This document shows positions 1 through 9,341 of a DNA stretch of 64,000 bases, piece after piece. The stretch is from NCBI GenBank assembly GCA_903926385.1, contig CAIYIS010000045.1:109569-173568 (forward strand). Direction: 5' to 3'. The notes under the pieces were generated by a model. It saw only the letters and a program-made list of their open reading frames with translations. It did not search any database and was not told where the DNA came from. Position 1 is the first letter of the stretch. Each line of letters starts with the position of its first letter. The translations under genes and the position numbers were made by a program. Source of the stretch: an uncultured Bacteroidota bacterium (GTDB lineage Bacteria > Bacteroidota > Bacteroidia > 2-12-FULL-35-15).

Positions 1-1162
1 TTTGATCTTCGAGAAACACTGCTCCGGGGTACCCTCTGTAAATCCCTCCTCCATCGTCATACCACGCCAAAACCATATTGCTTTTGTTTAGCATTCCGTT
101 TCCATTCAAACCGAAATTTAACCCTTCAATTTTTTTAGAACGATACCGCAAATTAAAATTTAATCGTCCTCTTTCTTTCAGCATATCCTGATTAGAGAAA
201 GGGTAAATGGTATCAAAATATTGCTTGGCAAATTCCGGTACAGGATGCTGAGGAGGAGGAGGCCCAATGTAACCTTGATCAACATTAAAGTTTCCTCCAA
301 TAACAAAGTCTAAATTCTTCTTTATTATTTCTGAGTGCAAAAAATTCAAATTCGAAAACACAGGTAGTGATGCACCATACCAGCTTTGGGGAACATTGTC
401 CGGAATACTATAACCGCCAACCGAATAATTAATGACTGTTTTGGGAGTGCTTCTAGGGTAAGCTGAACGTATATTAATGACCCCACACAATGCATTACTC
501 CCATAGAGTACAGACGAAGCTCCTTTAATAATTTCTATCTGTTCAATGTTTTCAACTGGTATATAACTCCACTCAGGCCTTCCTGCATCTCCACTTAGTA
601 GAGGAATTCCATCCACCACAATTGCCACACGACTTCCAACACCAAAAGTAAATCCACTTCCGCCTCGTATTTGTGGATCATTATCAATAATAGACAGCCC
701 TGGCACCTGCTCCAGTGCGGTTTCAACACTTGTAGTATTTTTGCTGTTTATCATCTGAGGTTTTAAAACCTCCATGGATACTGTTAATTCTTCCAACTTT
801 TGATCAAACTTTCCTGATGACACAACTATGGTCTCTAAAAATTTTGCCAATGGAATAAAAGCAATACTTTTTTCAGTAATAGAATTTGATGAAATGTGCA
901 CAATAAATGTATCGTTAACATATCCCACATAGGCGCAATAGAGTTTATGCAATCCGGTATCGAGCACCATCGAATAATTACCATCAATATCTGTTGTGGT
1001 TCCTTTTGCTGTCTCTTCTAGTAACATTATGGTTGCACCCGGTAATAGTTCTTTAGAAGTGGCATCACTAACTTTACCTCGCAATACGCCCGTCTGAGCT
1101 AATACGGAAGCCGAGATTAAAAAAAAATACAAAAATACGACTAATGAAATTCTTGATACCAT
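1..1162 (-). CDS. TonB-dependent outer-membrane receptor, N-terminal part (cut by window edge)
   Basis: An open frame starts at ATG 1162 and runs leftwards off the window (387 codons seen, no stop). It begins with a signal peptide ending near ASVLAQ. A carboxypeptidase-regulatory-like domain follows (about residues 25-105, with LRGKVSDATSKELLPGATI and TDIDGNYSM). A TonB plug domain comes next (about 120-230, with SVETALEQVPGLSI, IRGGSGFTFGVGSRVAIVVDG and IEQIEIIKGASSVLYGSNA), then the start of the barrel. Family knowledge: these are energised importers of siderophores, cobalamin or glycans, or SusC-like porins. The substrate cannot be told here. A terminator hairpin sits just upstream, and I see no clear -7 box of its own in the 58-base gap. 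Function class is secure; the C-terminal barrel is not visible. Confidence 0.9.
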   Translation of the reverse strand, partial: MVSRISLVVFLYFFLISASVLAQTGVLRGKVSDATSKELLPGATIMLLEETAKGTTTDIDGNYSMVLDTGLHKLYCAYVGYVNDTFIVHISSNSITEKSIAFIPLAKFLETIVVSSGKFDQKLEELTVSMEVLKPQMINSKNTTSVETALEQVPGLSIIDNDPQIRGGSGFTFGVGSRVAIVVDGIPLLSGDAGRPEWSYIPVENIEQIEIIKGASSVLYGSNALCGVINIRSAYPRSTPKTVINYSVGGYSIPDNVPQSWYGASLPVFSNLNFLHSEIIKKNLDFVIGGNFNVDQGYIGPPPPQHPVPEFAKQYFDTIYPFSNQDMLKERGRLNFNLRYRSKKIEGLNFGLNGNGMLNKSNMVLAWYDDGGGIYRGYPGAVFLEDQ

Positions 1163-1171
1163 AATAAAAAT

Positions 1172-1204
1172 AAAAAACCCTGACTATTAAGGTCAGGGTT
1201 TTTT
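1172..1204 (-). terminator. Intrinsic terminator after the T9SS gene at 1221-2213
   Basis: Arms 1172-1184 and 1192-1204 (AAAAAACCCTGAC and its exact complement) form a 13-bp stem with a 7-base loop. On the minus strand the hairpin ends in a run of six T. It lies between the stop of the 1221-2213 gene and the start of the TonB receptor, so it should end transcription of the former. Confidence 0.8.
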
Positions 1205-1220
1205 ATAGGCTCTGTTGAGA

Positions 1221-2213
1221 TTAATTAATTATTAGTTTACCTGATTTTTGAATATTATTACCAGATAATTCGTACAAATAAAGACCGGAGTTTAATTCCG
1301 AAACATCGAATGAATTTAATTTATTATTTGATACTTGTTGTTTTAAAACCAATTTTCCTGTGACATCGTACACTGAAAAGTTTGACTGATTTTCACTACG
1401 ATTCATAAAATCTACATAAATGGCTTTATTAAAGGAATAAACTTTGGTGGTACTTGCCATTTCAGCAGGGTTAGTGATTCCTACTGTGGAAACATGATAT
1501 ACTACACCAATATCATCTAACCACAATTTACTACCAGTAACTGTTGTTAATTGATTAGCAGACGAAGTGCAATTCAATAAAAAATACTGAGGAGTTGCAC
1601 CAGAAACATAGCTAAATGGCACACTGAAACGAGTCCATGTACTTACATTTGATGCAGGTGTTAAGAATAATGCATCTCCAATTTTATTCACAGTTGAGTC
1701 AGGATGATTACCGTTAACGGGGGTTTCCGGGTCATAATATTGCCCCACATGTAATACCGCACGCACCTTTCCTGTTTCGTTAGCTCCACCACTAGTATAT
1801 CGGTACCAACCAATTAAACTATCTGGACGACCGTCAAAGGCAATACGATTAATGTTAGTGCCGCTTGCTCCTTCAATGGTTCCAATATATCCTTCTGATT
1901 TATTAAAGCTCGGTGCATTAACCAAACCTGAAGTCATTACACCATTTACAGCATTGCCTATATAATTGATAGTTTCAAGACGTGCTGAATAACTTCCAGA
2001 GTGAACTATTGAAGCATCTTGAAAACATGTTTGACTTGCCCAATTAGCATAACCTGTTCCAGATTTATTAGAATTGTAATTAGTAGGTTCTATTGTTGAA
2101 CTTGACCCTGTCCAAGTTTCAAACCCCGGATTTGGAGGTTGCGGGGTAGGTTGAGCGGTAATTATTGTTGTAAAAACAGTAAAGACTGTAAGTAAAGTAA
2201 TGCTTTTTTTCAT
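1221..2213 (-). CDS. Secreted T9SS type A sorting-domain protein
   Basis: 330 residues. A signal peptide (MKKSITLLTVFTVFTTIITAQ) is followed by an NPGFETWTG opening and a jelly-roll-like region of about 200 residues. This opening resembles Bacteroidota surface proteins of the putative carbohydrate-metabolism (PCMD-like) type. The last 75 residues are a type IX secretion sorting domain (FSVYDVTGKLVLKQQ, SGLYLYELSG, KLIIN). It is inferred to be exported across the outer membrane and attached to the surface or released. No catalytic motif was recognised, so the specific role is unknown. It has its own -7 promoter box at 2239-2246 and a strong terminator at its end, so it is probably monocistronic. 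Confidence 0.85.
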   Translation of the reverse strand: MKKSITLLTVFTVFTTIITAQPTPQPPNPGFETWTGSSSTIEPTNYNSNKSGTGYANWASQTCFQDASIVHSGSYSARLETINYIGNAVNGVMTSGLVNAPSFNKSEGYIGTIEGASGTNINRIAFDGRPDSLIGWYRYTSGGANETGKVRAVLHVGQYYDPETPVNGNHPDSTVNKIGDALFLTPASNVSTWTRFSVPFSYVSGATPQYFLLNCTSSANQLTTVTGSKLWLDDIGVVYHVSTVGITNPAEMASTTKVYSFNKAIYVDFMNRSENQSNFSVYDVTGKLVLKQQVSNNKLNSFDVSELNSGLYLYELSGNNIQKSGKLIIN

Positions 2214-2238
2214 TTTTTAGTTTTAAGTTATTAGTTGG

Positions 2239-2246
2239 CAAATGTA
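2239..2246 (-). promoter_or_regulatory. Bacteroidota -7 box for the 1221-2213 gene
   Basis: The minus strand reads TACATTTG, matching TAnnTTTG, 26 bases before the ATG at 2213. No convincing -33 element was assigned. Confidence 0.5.
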
Positions 2247-2267
2247 GTATTATTTTTTTATTGGGGT

Positions 2268-4280
2268 TTATTCTTTTTCAACCCAATCTTTATTCTTCTT
2301 GATTAAATTTATTAATGCTTCAACAGCTTTTTCTTCTTCAATGTTTCGTTCCACTACTTCTTTTCCTTTATATAAAGTTATCTTTCCCACTCCTGTGCCC
2401 ACATATCCGTAATCGGCATCTGCCATTTCGCCAGGGCCATTAACAATACAGCCCATTATTCCTATTTTCACGCCTTTCAGGTGGTCGGTTCGTTGGCGTA
2501 TTTTGGCAGTAGTTTCTTGCAAATCGAACAAAGTGCGTCCGCAGGAAGGACAGGAGATGTATTCGGTTTTCGAAATGCGGGTACGGGTGGCTTGCAAAAG
2601 CCCAAAACTGGTAGAATTAATCAATCGTTGGTCGCACCCTTTTTTTTGTGGGCGCTGGTAACTTAGCATTACTCCGTCAGCAAACCCATCGAGCAGCAAA
2701 GCGCCCATATCGGCTGCAGCATATAGCTGGAAATCTTCATCCGAAATCTGTTCATATTGTCTTTTGATTATCACCGGCACGTTAATGTTCCTTTTCTGCA
2801 ACTCAATAAACATTCTACGTTGCTCTGCCATACCATGTTCTTTCGAAGTTTCAAATATCAGCACCAATTCGCATCTGTAATTTTCATAATTCAACATGTC
2901 CTCAAACGCAATATCCTTTTTAAGGTTCTTGCTTTGATGCACTCGTAGAATATCGTCAAGGGTAACGCTCACAAAATTCAATTTGTCGCTACTCATTTTT
3001 ACAGACAAATACTCTCCGAATGTGAACAAGGGATAACATCTCGTTTTGTCGGCCAAAGTTTCCCATACTCTTATATTATAAATCAATCCAAGCGTACCTG
3101 GGATTTCGAACTTCACTAAATTGTTGCCCACATATACATAATCGCAGGCTTGGTCGGTAATGTTCCATTTATCAGTCGGCACAGAGTAATGATAACCTAC
3201 CGAAAACAGGTTCGCAGCATCAATAGTATCTCGCTCACTATAATTGGCTATCACACGAGGCACATTGTGTCCACCGAAATTTGCAATTACTTGAGTTGCT
3301 CTTCGCTTATATTCGTATGGATTATAGTTAAGTTTATAGTTGGAAAGATCTGTACTTATTTGTGTGCCTCCTAACTTTGAAATTTCCAACTGCAAACTTT
3401 TAACCCTTCTTAACAAGGCTTTTGCTACCGGAATTTCAAATTCAGGGTCCTCGGTTAACGAAACGCGAATGGTATCGCCAATTCCGTCTTCGAGCAAGGT
3501 ACCAATGCCCACTGCCGATTTAATTCTGCCATCCTCGCCATCACCAGCCTCGGTTACACCTAAGTGCAACGGGTAATTCATGCCGAGTTCTTGCATTTTC
3601 AGTATCAACAATCGATAAGCCTGCACCATCACTTGTGTGTTGCTTGCTTTCATCGAAAGTACGATGTTGTAGTATTTACTATCCTCGCATATTCTCAAAA
3701 ACTCCAGGGCGCTTTCTACCATTCCCAGTGGAGTATCGCCATATCTTCCAAGAATTCGGTCACTCAAAGAGCCATGATTAGTACCAATGCGCATGGCAGT
3801 GCCATATTCCTTGCAAATTTTCACAAGAGGAGTGAAACGTTCGCGTATGCGTTCCATTTCGGCCTCGTATTCGTAGTCGGAATATTCAATGGTTTCGAAT
3901 TTTTTCTTGTCAGCGTAGTTGCCTGGGTTCACTCTTACTTTCTCTACTAGGCGTGCGGCTAGCTCAGCAGCATTTGGTGTGAAATGAATGTCGGCAATCA
4001 GCGGAGCAGTGTATCCACGTTTGCGCAATTCATCCTTTATGTTTTTTAAATTCTGAGCTTCCTTCAAACTCGGTGCAGTGATGCGCACATATTCGCATCC
4101 AGCATCAATCATTCGTATGCTTTGCTCCACGGTGGCCAATGTATTCATGGTGTCCGTTGTTGTCATCGACTGTATACGTATCGGATTGTCGCCACCCAAT
4201 GGCACATCGCCAATGGTTACCACTCTTGTTTTGTACCTCGAATATTCGAAGAGGCTATTACAATAAAGTTTTGTGTTCAT
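2268..4280 (-). CDS. ispG: 4-hydroxy-3-methylbut-2-enyl diphosphate synthase (long IspG/GcpE)
   Basis: 670 residues. The enzyme makes HMBPP from MEcPP in the MEP isoprenoid pathway using a [4Fe-4S] cluster and is cytosolic. The N-terminal TIM barrel is recognisable (VTIGDVPLGGDNPIRIQSM, VRVNPGNY, GTNHGSLSDR). The C-terminal cluster domain carries Cys577 and Cys580 (CPSCGRTLFDL) and Cys611 (GIMGCIVNGPGEMADADYG). E. coli-type IspG is about 370 residues. The extra region, roughly residues 300-560, is the inserted domain typical of Bacteroidota, Chlamydia and plastid enzymes, so the length is normal for the lineage. It has its own -7 box. ispD lies 10 kb away, so the pathway genes are dispersed. 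Confidence 0.96.
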   Translation of the reverse strand: MNTKLYCNSLFEYSRYKTRVVTIGDVPLGGDNPIRIQSMTTTDTMNTLATVEQSIRMIDAGCEYVRITAPSLKEAQNLKNIKDELRKRGYTAPLIADIHFTPNAAELAARLVEKVRVNPGNYADKKKFETIEYSDYEYEAEMERIRERFTPLVKICKEYGTAMRIGTNHGSLSDRILGRYGDTPLGMVESALEFLRICEDSKYYNIVLSMKASNTQVMVQAYRLLILKMQELGMNYPLHLGVTEAGDGEDGRIKSAVGIGTLLEDGIGDTIRVSLTEDPEFEIPVAKALLRRVKSLQLEISKLGGTQISTDLSNYKLNYNPYEYKRRATQVIANFGGHNVPRVIANYSERDTIDAANLFSVGYHYSVPTDKWNITDQACDYVYVGNNLVKFEIPGTLGLIYNIRVWETLADKTRCYPLFTFGEYLSVKMSSDKLNFVSVTLDDILRVHQSKNLKKDIAFEDMLNYENYRCELVLIFETSKEHGMAEQRRMFIELQKRNINVPVIIKRQYEQISDEDFQLYAAADMGALLLDGFADGVMLSYQRPQKKGCDQRLINSTSFGLLQATRTRISKTEYISCPSCGRTLFDLQETTAKIRQRTDHLKGVKIGIMGCIVNGPGEMADADYGYVGTGVGKITLYKGKEVVERNIEEEKAVEALINLIKKNKDWVEKE

Positions 4281-4299
4281 TTGTTTATTTGAGTTGATA

Positions 4300-4307
4300 C
4301 AAATGTA
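4300..4307 (-). promoter_or_regulatory. Bacteroidota -7 box for ispG
   Basis: The minus strand reads TACATTTG, 20 bases before the ispG ATG at 4280. Confidence 0.5.
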
Positions 4308-4399
4308 AATATTATTTTAGGGCTGTTAATGAAATTACATTTTTTTAGAACCTAAATTTAGTAATCATTGCATTTACTTGGCAATAATATTCGCTGCAA

Positions 4400-5290
4400 C
4401 TATAAACTACGTTTCATATACTGCTTCATGATGGCATTCCCCAAAATAGTAGCGAGTATAATAAAGGTGCCAAGATAAAATCCGGGAGTCATGGCTTCGT
4501 CTTTTTTCCAAAGAAAGTAAGCTATTACTATTCCATAAACAGTTTCCAAGTTTACCGTTAGCGTTATTGTAAACGGACTGATTTTCTTCATCAAATTTAC
4601 AGAAGCAATAAACGGAAAAGCAGTACCCACTATCGAAAGTATGGAAATCCACATCCAAGCTTTAGGGGTGATGACAAAAAAATCATGACTGAACTCGCCT
4701 GTTAACAATAAGTACACAGTAAGCACCACCACACCTCCACTTAATTCGTAAAAAGCTATTAAGGAAGAAGGAATACGTTGAACCAACAGCCCATTGAACA
4801 CAGTAAATATAGATGAAGTAAGCGCAGCCAGCATTCCGAATACAATACCCCAGGCATAATGTGTTTCAACTTTAAATATCATTGCAATTGCGCCAATGAT
4901 GACCATACCAAAAATAATTTCATATCGAATTATCTTTCGTTTATAGAAATAAGGTTCAATTAAAGAGGTGAACAAGGTACCGGTTGCAAAAGCAACGAGC
5001 GTTACCGATACGTTAGAGATATTGATGGCATTGTAAAAACAAAACCAATGGAACGCAATGATGCCACCTATTCCAACAAGCTTAAAAAAGTCTTTGGTGC
5101 TAACTTTAATGTTTCGTTTTGTTGCCAACAAGTAGATGGCAATGGTAGCAATGGTGATGAGCATGCGAAACCATACGAGTTGGTAGGCTACAACATTTTC
5201 AATGTTTAATAATTTTCCGAGTATTGGCGACCATCCCCAGATAAATACAATGAAGTGGAGAAGGAGAAGGTTCTTATTTTTAAATAACAC
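4400..5290 (-). CDS. EamA/DMT-family permease
   Basis: 296 residues with about ten hydrophobic segments and two EamA-type halves. The first opens with LLLLHFIVFIWGWSPILGKL, and the second begins after about residue 145. This is the usual length and repeat layout of drug/metabolite-transporter exporters in the inner membrane. The substrate cannot be predicted. It follows sufD in the same direction, but a -7 box at 5308-5315 lies between the two genes, so it is probably transcribed separately from the suf operon. Confidence 0.85.
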   Translation of the reverse strand: MLFKNKNLLLLHFIVFIWGWSPILGKLLNIENVVAYQLVWFRMLITIATIAIYLLATKRNIKVSTKDFFKLVGIGGIIAFHWFCFYNAINISNVSVTLVAFATGTLFTSLIEPYFYKRKIIRYEIIFGMVIIGAIAMIFKVETHYAWGIVFGMLAALTSSIFTVFNGLLVQRIPSSLIAFYELSGGVVVLTVYLLLTGEFSHDFFVITPKAWMWISILSIVGTAFPFIASVNLMKKISPFTITLTVNLETVYGIVIAYFLWKKDEAMTPGFYLGTFIILATILGNAIMKQYMKRSL

Positions 5291-5307
5291 GGATTATTTT
5301 TTGATGG

Positions 5308-5315
5308 CAAAGATA
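5308..5315 (-). promoter_or_regulatory. Bacteroidota -7 box for the EamA gene
   Basis: The minus strand reads TATCTTTG, 18 bases before the ATG at 5290, in the 50-base gap after sufD. Confidence 0.5.
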
Positions 5316-5340
5316 GTAATGGATATAGAAAGTCGAGAAC

Positions 5341-6636
5341 TTATTCAAATCTCATCGAAATCTTTTCTTCTACCCAATCTCTCAACTCTTCAATTTTTAG
5401 AGTGTCCACCACTTCCGAAGCAAAAGCGTGCATCAATAGTTTTTTGGCAGTGGTTTCGCTCAGTCCTCTTGCCTGCAAATAAAATATTTTCTCAGCATCT
5501 AGTTTCCCTGTCGATGTTCCATGCGAACATTTCACATCATCAGCATAAATTTCCAACTGAGGTTTTGTATTAATTGTGCCATCGTCACTCAGCAAAATAT
5601 TTTTGTTTGATTGAAAGGCATTTGTTTTCTGAGCATCCTTTCTCACAAAGATCTTTCCGTTGAAAGTAGCTGTAGACTTATCTTCAATGATGCCTTTGTA
5701 CAACTCGTTACTGTTGCAATTCGGCTTTCTATGGTCAACCAAGGTATGATTATCCACCACCTGATGTCCATTGGTTAGGTAAAGTCCGTTTAAGTGAGTT
5801 TCGATATGTTCATCATCCAAAACAATATTCAGGTTATTCCTCACCAACGAACCGCTCAAAGTAATCGAATTGGTTGTAAACACCGATTGTTTCTTTTGAT
5901 ACACCTGAGCAGTGCTTATCAAATACCCATTCTCTTTTCCATCTTCTATCTTCGTATAATCCACCACCGCATTTTCCGAAATCACTAATTCAGTTAACGC
6001 ATTAGTAAATGTCAATGCCGAACAAGCAATGGTTTCGAATGACTCAACAAACCGAACCTGAGCATTGGGTTCTACTAAAATTAAATTTCTCGCATTAATA
6101 AACAAGCGTTCATCTGAAGTGGAAATATTCATTATCCTTATAGGAGCATCGATGATGACACCAGCTGCAATATGAATAAATACACCGCCTTTGGCCAATG
6201 CTGTATTCAAAGCAACAAAAGCATCCGTTTTAATATCTGCATACTTTGCATATTCTTTTTCGAAGCAGCTATCTGTAGTTGCTTCAGCAATATTAATTAT
6301 TCGAACTCCTTTCGGCAACGATTGAATAGAAGATAAACCTTCAATAAAAATCCCATTTTCAATTACAATGTCAATCGAGTCTTTTAAGAATTTGCTGTGT
6401 TTTATATCTTCGCAACTCAAAGTTTTGTTTGTTGCAAAAACAAACTCCCCTTTAAGCGTTAAATCAATGTTCACATATTTATACTCCTCACTTTTACGAT
6501 TCGGAATACCCAAGTTCATGAAACTACTCATGGCATCTTCACGCAAGTTTAAATTGCCAAACAACGAATGTTTCGAAATTTGAAATTCGGATACTAATCT
6601 ATCCTTTAAGGTATCTGTTTTTAAAGCAGTCTCCAT
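5341..6636 (-). CDS. sufD: Fe-S cluster assembly scaffold subunit SufD
   Basis: 431 residues. It is the partner of SufB in the SufBC2D complex that builds Fe-S clusters on a scaffold in the cytosol. It has the right-handed parallel beta-helix core and the conserved C-terminal part (NGKIFVRKDAQKTNAFQSNKN, CSHGTSTGKLDAEKIFYLQARG, ending in an ELRDWVEEKI-type tail). The length is typical. Its ATG at 6636 overlaps the last base of the sufC stop codon, indicating translational coupling. It is the last gene of the suf operon. Confidence 0.95.
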   Translation of the reverse strand: METALKTDTLKDRLVSEFQISKHSLFGNLNLREDAMSSFMNLGIPNRKSEEYKYVNIDLTLKGEFVFATNKTLSCEDIKHSKFLKDSIDIVIENGIFIEGLSSIQSLPKGVRIINIAEATTDSCFEKEYAKYADIKTDAFVALNTALAKGGVFIHIAAGVIIDAPIRIMNISTSDERLFINARNLILVEPNAQVRFVESFETIACSALTFTNALTELVISENAVVDYTKIEDGKENGYLISTAQVYQKKQSVFTTNSITLSGSLVRNNLNIVLDDEHIETHLNGLYLTNGHQVVDNHTLVDHRKPNCNSNELYKGIIEDKSTATFNGKIFVRKDAQKTNAFQSNKNILLSDDGTINTKPQLEIYADDVKCSHGTSTGKLDAEKIFYLQARGLSETTAKKLLMHAFASEVVDTLKIEELRDWVEEKISMRFE

Positions 6637-7388
6637 TATGCGTTCACTTCGTCTTTAATAAAATCATACCCTTTCTCTTCCAACTCAAGTGCTAATTCTT
6701 TGGGGCCGGTTTTTACAATTCTTCCATTGTACAACACATGCACTACATCCGGAACGATGTAATCAAGCAATCGCTGATAGTGAGTAATTACAATAGTAGC
6801 ATTGTCTTTCGACTTTAATTTATTCACCCCTCCAGCCACTATTCTTAACGCATCAATATCTAATCCACTATCGGTTTCATCCAGTATTGCCAATTTAGGT
6901 TCAAGCATGGCCATCTGAAAGATTTCGTTACGTTTCTTTTCACCTCCACTGAAACCTTCGTTTACACTTCTATTGGCAAGTTTGCCATCCAGCTCCACTA
7001 GTTTCTGTTTTTCTTTTAATCTCGCCAAGAAATCTTTTGCTTCCATAGGAGGCAGGCCTTTATAGGCTCTTATTTCATTGATAGCCGTCTTCAAAAAGTT
7101 AACATTGCTCACCCCCGGAATTTCGATTGGGTATTGAAAAGCAAGAAAAACGCCTTCTCTGGCTCTGTCTTCAGGAGAAAGTTCGAGTAAGTTTTTTCCA
7201 TTGAAAATAACTTCCCCTTCGGTTACTTCATATTCTTCTCTGCCTGCAAGCACAGACGATAATGTGCTTTTACCGGAACCATTCGGCCCCATTATAGCAT
7301 GAACTTCTCCTGCTTTTACTTCTAAATTAATTCCCTTCAGAATTTCCTTCCCGTCAATTGACGCATGTAAATTTTTTATTGATAACAT
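6636..7388 (-). CDS. sufC: SufC ATPase of the Fe-S assembly complex
   Basis: 250 residues. This is an ABC-type ATPase that energises the SufBCD scaffold and is not a membrane transporter. Walker A is GPNGSGKST (residues 34-42), the signature is FSGGEKKR, and Walker B is LAILDETDSGLD. An ITHYQR switch histidine follows. Length and motifs fit SufC. The gene overlaps sufD by one base. It is separated from sufB by an inserted four-helix-bundle gene (7422-7838) and its flanking inverted repeat, which is not the usual sufBCD spacing. Confidence 0.97.
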   Translation of the reverse strand: MLSIKNLHASIDGKEILKGINLEVKAGEVHAIMGPNGSGKSTLSSVLAGREEYEVTEGEVIFNGKNLLELSPEDRAREGVFLAFQYPIEIPGVSNVNFLKTAINEIRAYKGLPPMEAKDFLARLKEKQKLVELDGKLANRSVNEGFSGGEKKRNEIFQMAMLEPKLAILDETDSGLDIDALRIVAGGVNKLKSKDNATIVITHYQRLLDYIVPDVVHVLYNGRIVKTGPKELALELEEKGYDFIKDEVNA

Positions 7389-7399
7389 ATAGTTTAAGG

Positions 7400-7416
7400 T
7401 TTAAAGTTAGAAAGTT
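7400..7416. repeat. Left arm of 17-bp inverted repeat flanking the four-helix-bundle gene
   Basis: TTTAAAGTTAGAAAGTT here is the exact reverse complement of 7848-7864. The arms bracket the 7422-7838 gene. This arm lies just past its stop, between it and sufC, within a stretch of related words (AGTTTAAGG..., AGTTTAAAGTT). Confidence 0.85.
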
Positions 7417-7421
7417 TAAAG

Positions 7422-7838
7422 TTACGAAGCCTTATAAGGTTCCGCATCTTCCATAAACTTACTACCCTTCATTTCTGTTGTTTTTAAATAATTCATTAAT
7501 CCACTTAGCATTTTACTTACTTCAGTAAGTTTAACTACAACTTCATCAAATTCTTCTTTCGTTATATATTCCAAATCAATTGCGACATAAAGCTGAGCAC
7601 GTATTTCCGCTGCTGAAGCCTTAGCGATTGACAAAAACTGATTAAATTCTTTATTCCCATTTCTCTCAAACCCTTCTGCAATATTTGAAATGACAGAAAC
7701 ACTTGCCTTTCTAATTTGCTCTCTCAGCCCAAAGTCTTTGGAAAACGCAGACGTATTAGATAGTTTATAAATATGAAGATTAACCTCTCTCGCTTTTTGC
7801 CAAACTTTTAAATCTTCAAACCTTTGCACAGTACTCAT
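7422..7838 (-). CDS. Four-helix-bundle protein (S23/23S-rRNA intervening-sequence family), inserted in the suf operon
   Basis: 138 residues. Family marks are FEDLKVWQKAREV near the start, the LREQIRKASVSVISNIAEGFER core, and the FLSIAKASAAEIRAQL helix. Known of the family: small helical proteins first found in intervening sequences of 23S rRNA genes, often multicopy in Bacteroidota, with no established biochemical role. Here the gene splits sufB from sufC. It is flanked by a perfect 17-bp inverted repeat (7400-7416 and 7848-7864), which suggests it arrived as a repeat-bounded cassette. It lies in the operon's transcription direction, so it is probably co-expressed. A role in Fe-S assembly is not implied. 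Confidence 0.92.
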   Translation of the reverse strand: MSTVQRFEDLKVWQKAREVNLHIYKLSNTSAFSKDFGLREQIRKASVSVISNIAEGFERNGNKEFNQFLSIAKASAAEIRAQLYVAIDLEYITKEEFDEVVVKLTEVSKMLSGLMNYLKTTEMKGSKFMEDAEPYKAS

Positions 7839-7847
7839 CGTAAAAAC

Positions 7848-7864
7848 AACTTTCTAACTTTAAA
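7848..7864. repeat. Right arm of 17-bp inverted repeat flanking the four-helix-bundle gene
   Basis: AACTTTCTAACTTTAAA is the exact reverse complement of 7400-7416. It lies between the sufB stop and the ATG at 7838. Similar words continue to about 7887 (AAAAAACTTTGAACTTAAA). Confidence 0.85.
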
Positions 7865-7885
7865 CTAAAAAACTTTGAACTTAAA

Positions 7886-9337
7886 TTATCCAACACTTCC
7901 TTCCAAACTTACCGCTAGCAGCTTTTGCGCTTCCACAGCAAACTCCATTGGTAATTTATTTAATACTTCTTTGCAATATCCGTTTACAATTAATCCTATA
8001 GCTTTTTCATTATCTATTCCTCTTTGTTTGCAGTAGAATAACTGGTCTTCTCCAATTTTTGAAGTAGTAGCTTCGTGTTCTACTATCCCCGATTTATCTT
8101 TTATTTCAATATAAGGAAATGTGTGCGCTCCGCACTTATCGCCCATTAACAAACTATCGCATTGCGAAAAGTTACGTGCATTGGTTGCACCTTTTGCTAT
8201 TCGTACTAATCCTCGGTAACTATTATTACTGAAGCCTGCTGAAATCCCTTTCGAAATAATTGTGCTTCGTGTGTTCTTTCCAAGGTGAAACATCTTGGTT
8301 CCTGTATCAGCCTGTTGATAGTTATTGGTAACTGCAACCGAATAAAACTCTCCAACTGCATTATCACCTTTTAAAATAACCGAAGGATATTTCCAAGTTA
8401 CGGCACTCCCTGTTTCAACTTGTGTCCACGAGATTTTAGAATTATCTCCCTGACATATTCCGCGCTTGGTAACAAAATTGAAGATACCACCTTTGCCCTC
8501 TTTGTCGCCAGGGTACCAATTCTGAACCGTGCTGTATTTTACTTCCGAATTTTTGTTGGCCACTATTTCCACCACAGCTGCGTGTAGTTGGTTTTCATCT
8601 CGCATAGGTGCCGTGCAACCTTCGAGATAACTTACATAAGCATCGTCATCAGCCACTATCAGCGTACGTTCGAATTGACCAGTTCCAGCAGAGTTTATTC
8701 TAAAATAAGTAGAAAGCTCCATCGGACATCTTACACCTTTGGGGATGTAACAAAACGAACCGTCAGTAAACACTGCCGAATTGAGTGCTGCATAAAAATT
8801 GTCAGTATAAGGTACCACAGAACCCATGTACTTCTTGATTAGTTCAGGATGTTCTTGAACCGCTTCTCCAAACGAACAAAAGATGATTCCTTTCTCGGCA
8901 AGCGTTTCTTTAAATGTAGTTTTCACCGAAACGCTGTCCATCACAAAATCAACTGCTATGCGACTTTCCACACCGCTCAGGCGTTTTTGTTCTTCAATCG
9001 ATATTCCTAGTTTTTCAAATGTTTTTAGTAATTCCGGGTCAACTTCATCCAAACTATTCAATTGCTTTTTAGGTTTTGGAACGGAGTAATAAATGATATT
9101 TTGAAAATCCGGTTTGGGATAGGTTACATGCGCCCACTGAGGCTCTTCAAGCGTTAGCCAATAACGAAACGCTTTAAGACGATAGTCGAGCATCCATTCG
9201 GGTTCGTTTTTCTTTTTTGAAATAAATCGGATTATTTCTTCACTAAGACCTTTCGGAGCGTTTTCTGCTTCTATGTCGGTAACAAATCCGTATTCGTAAT
9301 CTTTATTGATTTGTTCTGATAATATCTCGTTTGCCAT
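7886..9337 (-). CDS. sufB: Fe-S cluster assembly scaffold SufB
   Basis: 483 residues from ATG 9337 ([18 protein letters not shown]). A longer frame up to 9385 only adds repeat-derived residues. SufB is the catalytic scaffold of the SufBC2D complex. Typical segments are visible: [19 protein letters not shown] near the C-terminus, [37 protein letters not shown], and [13 protein letters not shown] with the conserved Cys region. Length and sequence match the family well. Downstream the operon is interrupted by the four-helix-bundle gene. Upstream is a cargo-less repeat pair and then the nucleotidyltransferase gene. Confidence 0.97.
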   Translation of the reverse strand: MANEILSEQINKDYEYGFVTDIEAENAPKGLSEEIIRFISKKKNEPEWMLDYRLKAFRYWLTLEEPQWAHVTYPKPDFQNIIYYSVPKPKKQLNSLDEVDPELLKTFEKLGISIEEQKRLSGVESRIAVDFVMDSVSVKTTFKETLAEKGIIFCSFGEAVQEHPELIKKYMGSVVPYTDNFYAALNSAVFTDGSFCYIPKGVRCPMELSTYFRINSAGTGQFERTLIVADDDAYVSYLEGCTAPMRDENQLHAAVVEIVANKNSEVKYSTVQNWYPGDKEGKGGIFNFVTKRGICQGDNSKISWTQVETGSAVTWKYPSVILKGDNAVGEFYSVAVTNNYQQADTGTKMFHLGKNTRSTIISKGISAGFSNNSYRGLVRIAKGATNARNFSQCDSLLMGDKCGAHTFPYIEIKDKSGIVEHEATTSKIGEDQLFYCKQRGIDNEKAIGLIVNGYCKEVLNKLPMEFAVEAQKLLAVSLEGSVG

Positions 9338-9341
9338 TTTT

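Noticed and set aside
3564..3950. 128-codon plus-strand frame opposite ispG, and similar long frames opposite sufB, leuS and the macroglobulin gene
   Set aside because: They are antisense shadows of well-supported genes with no domain or promoter.
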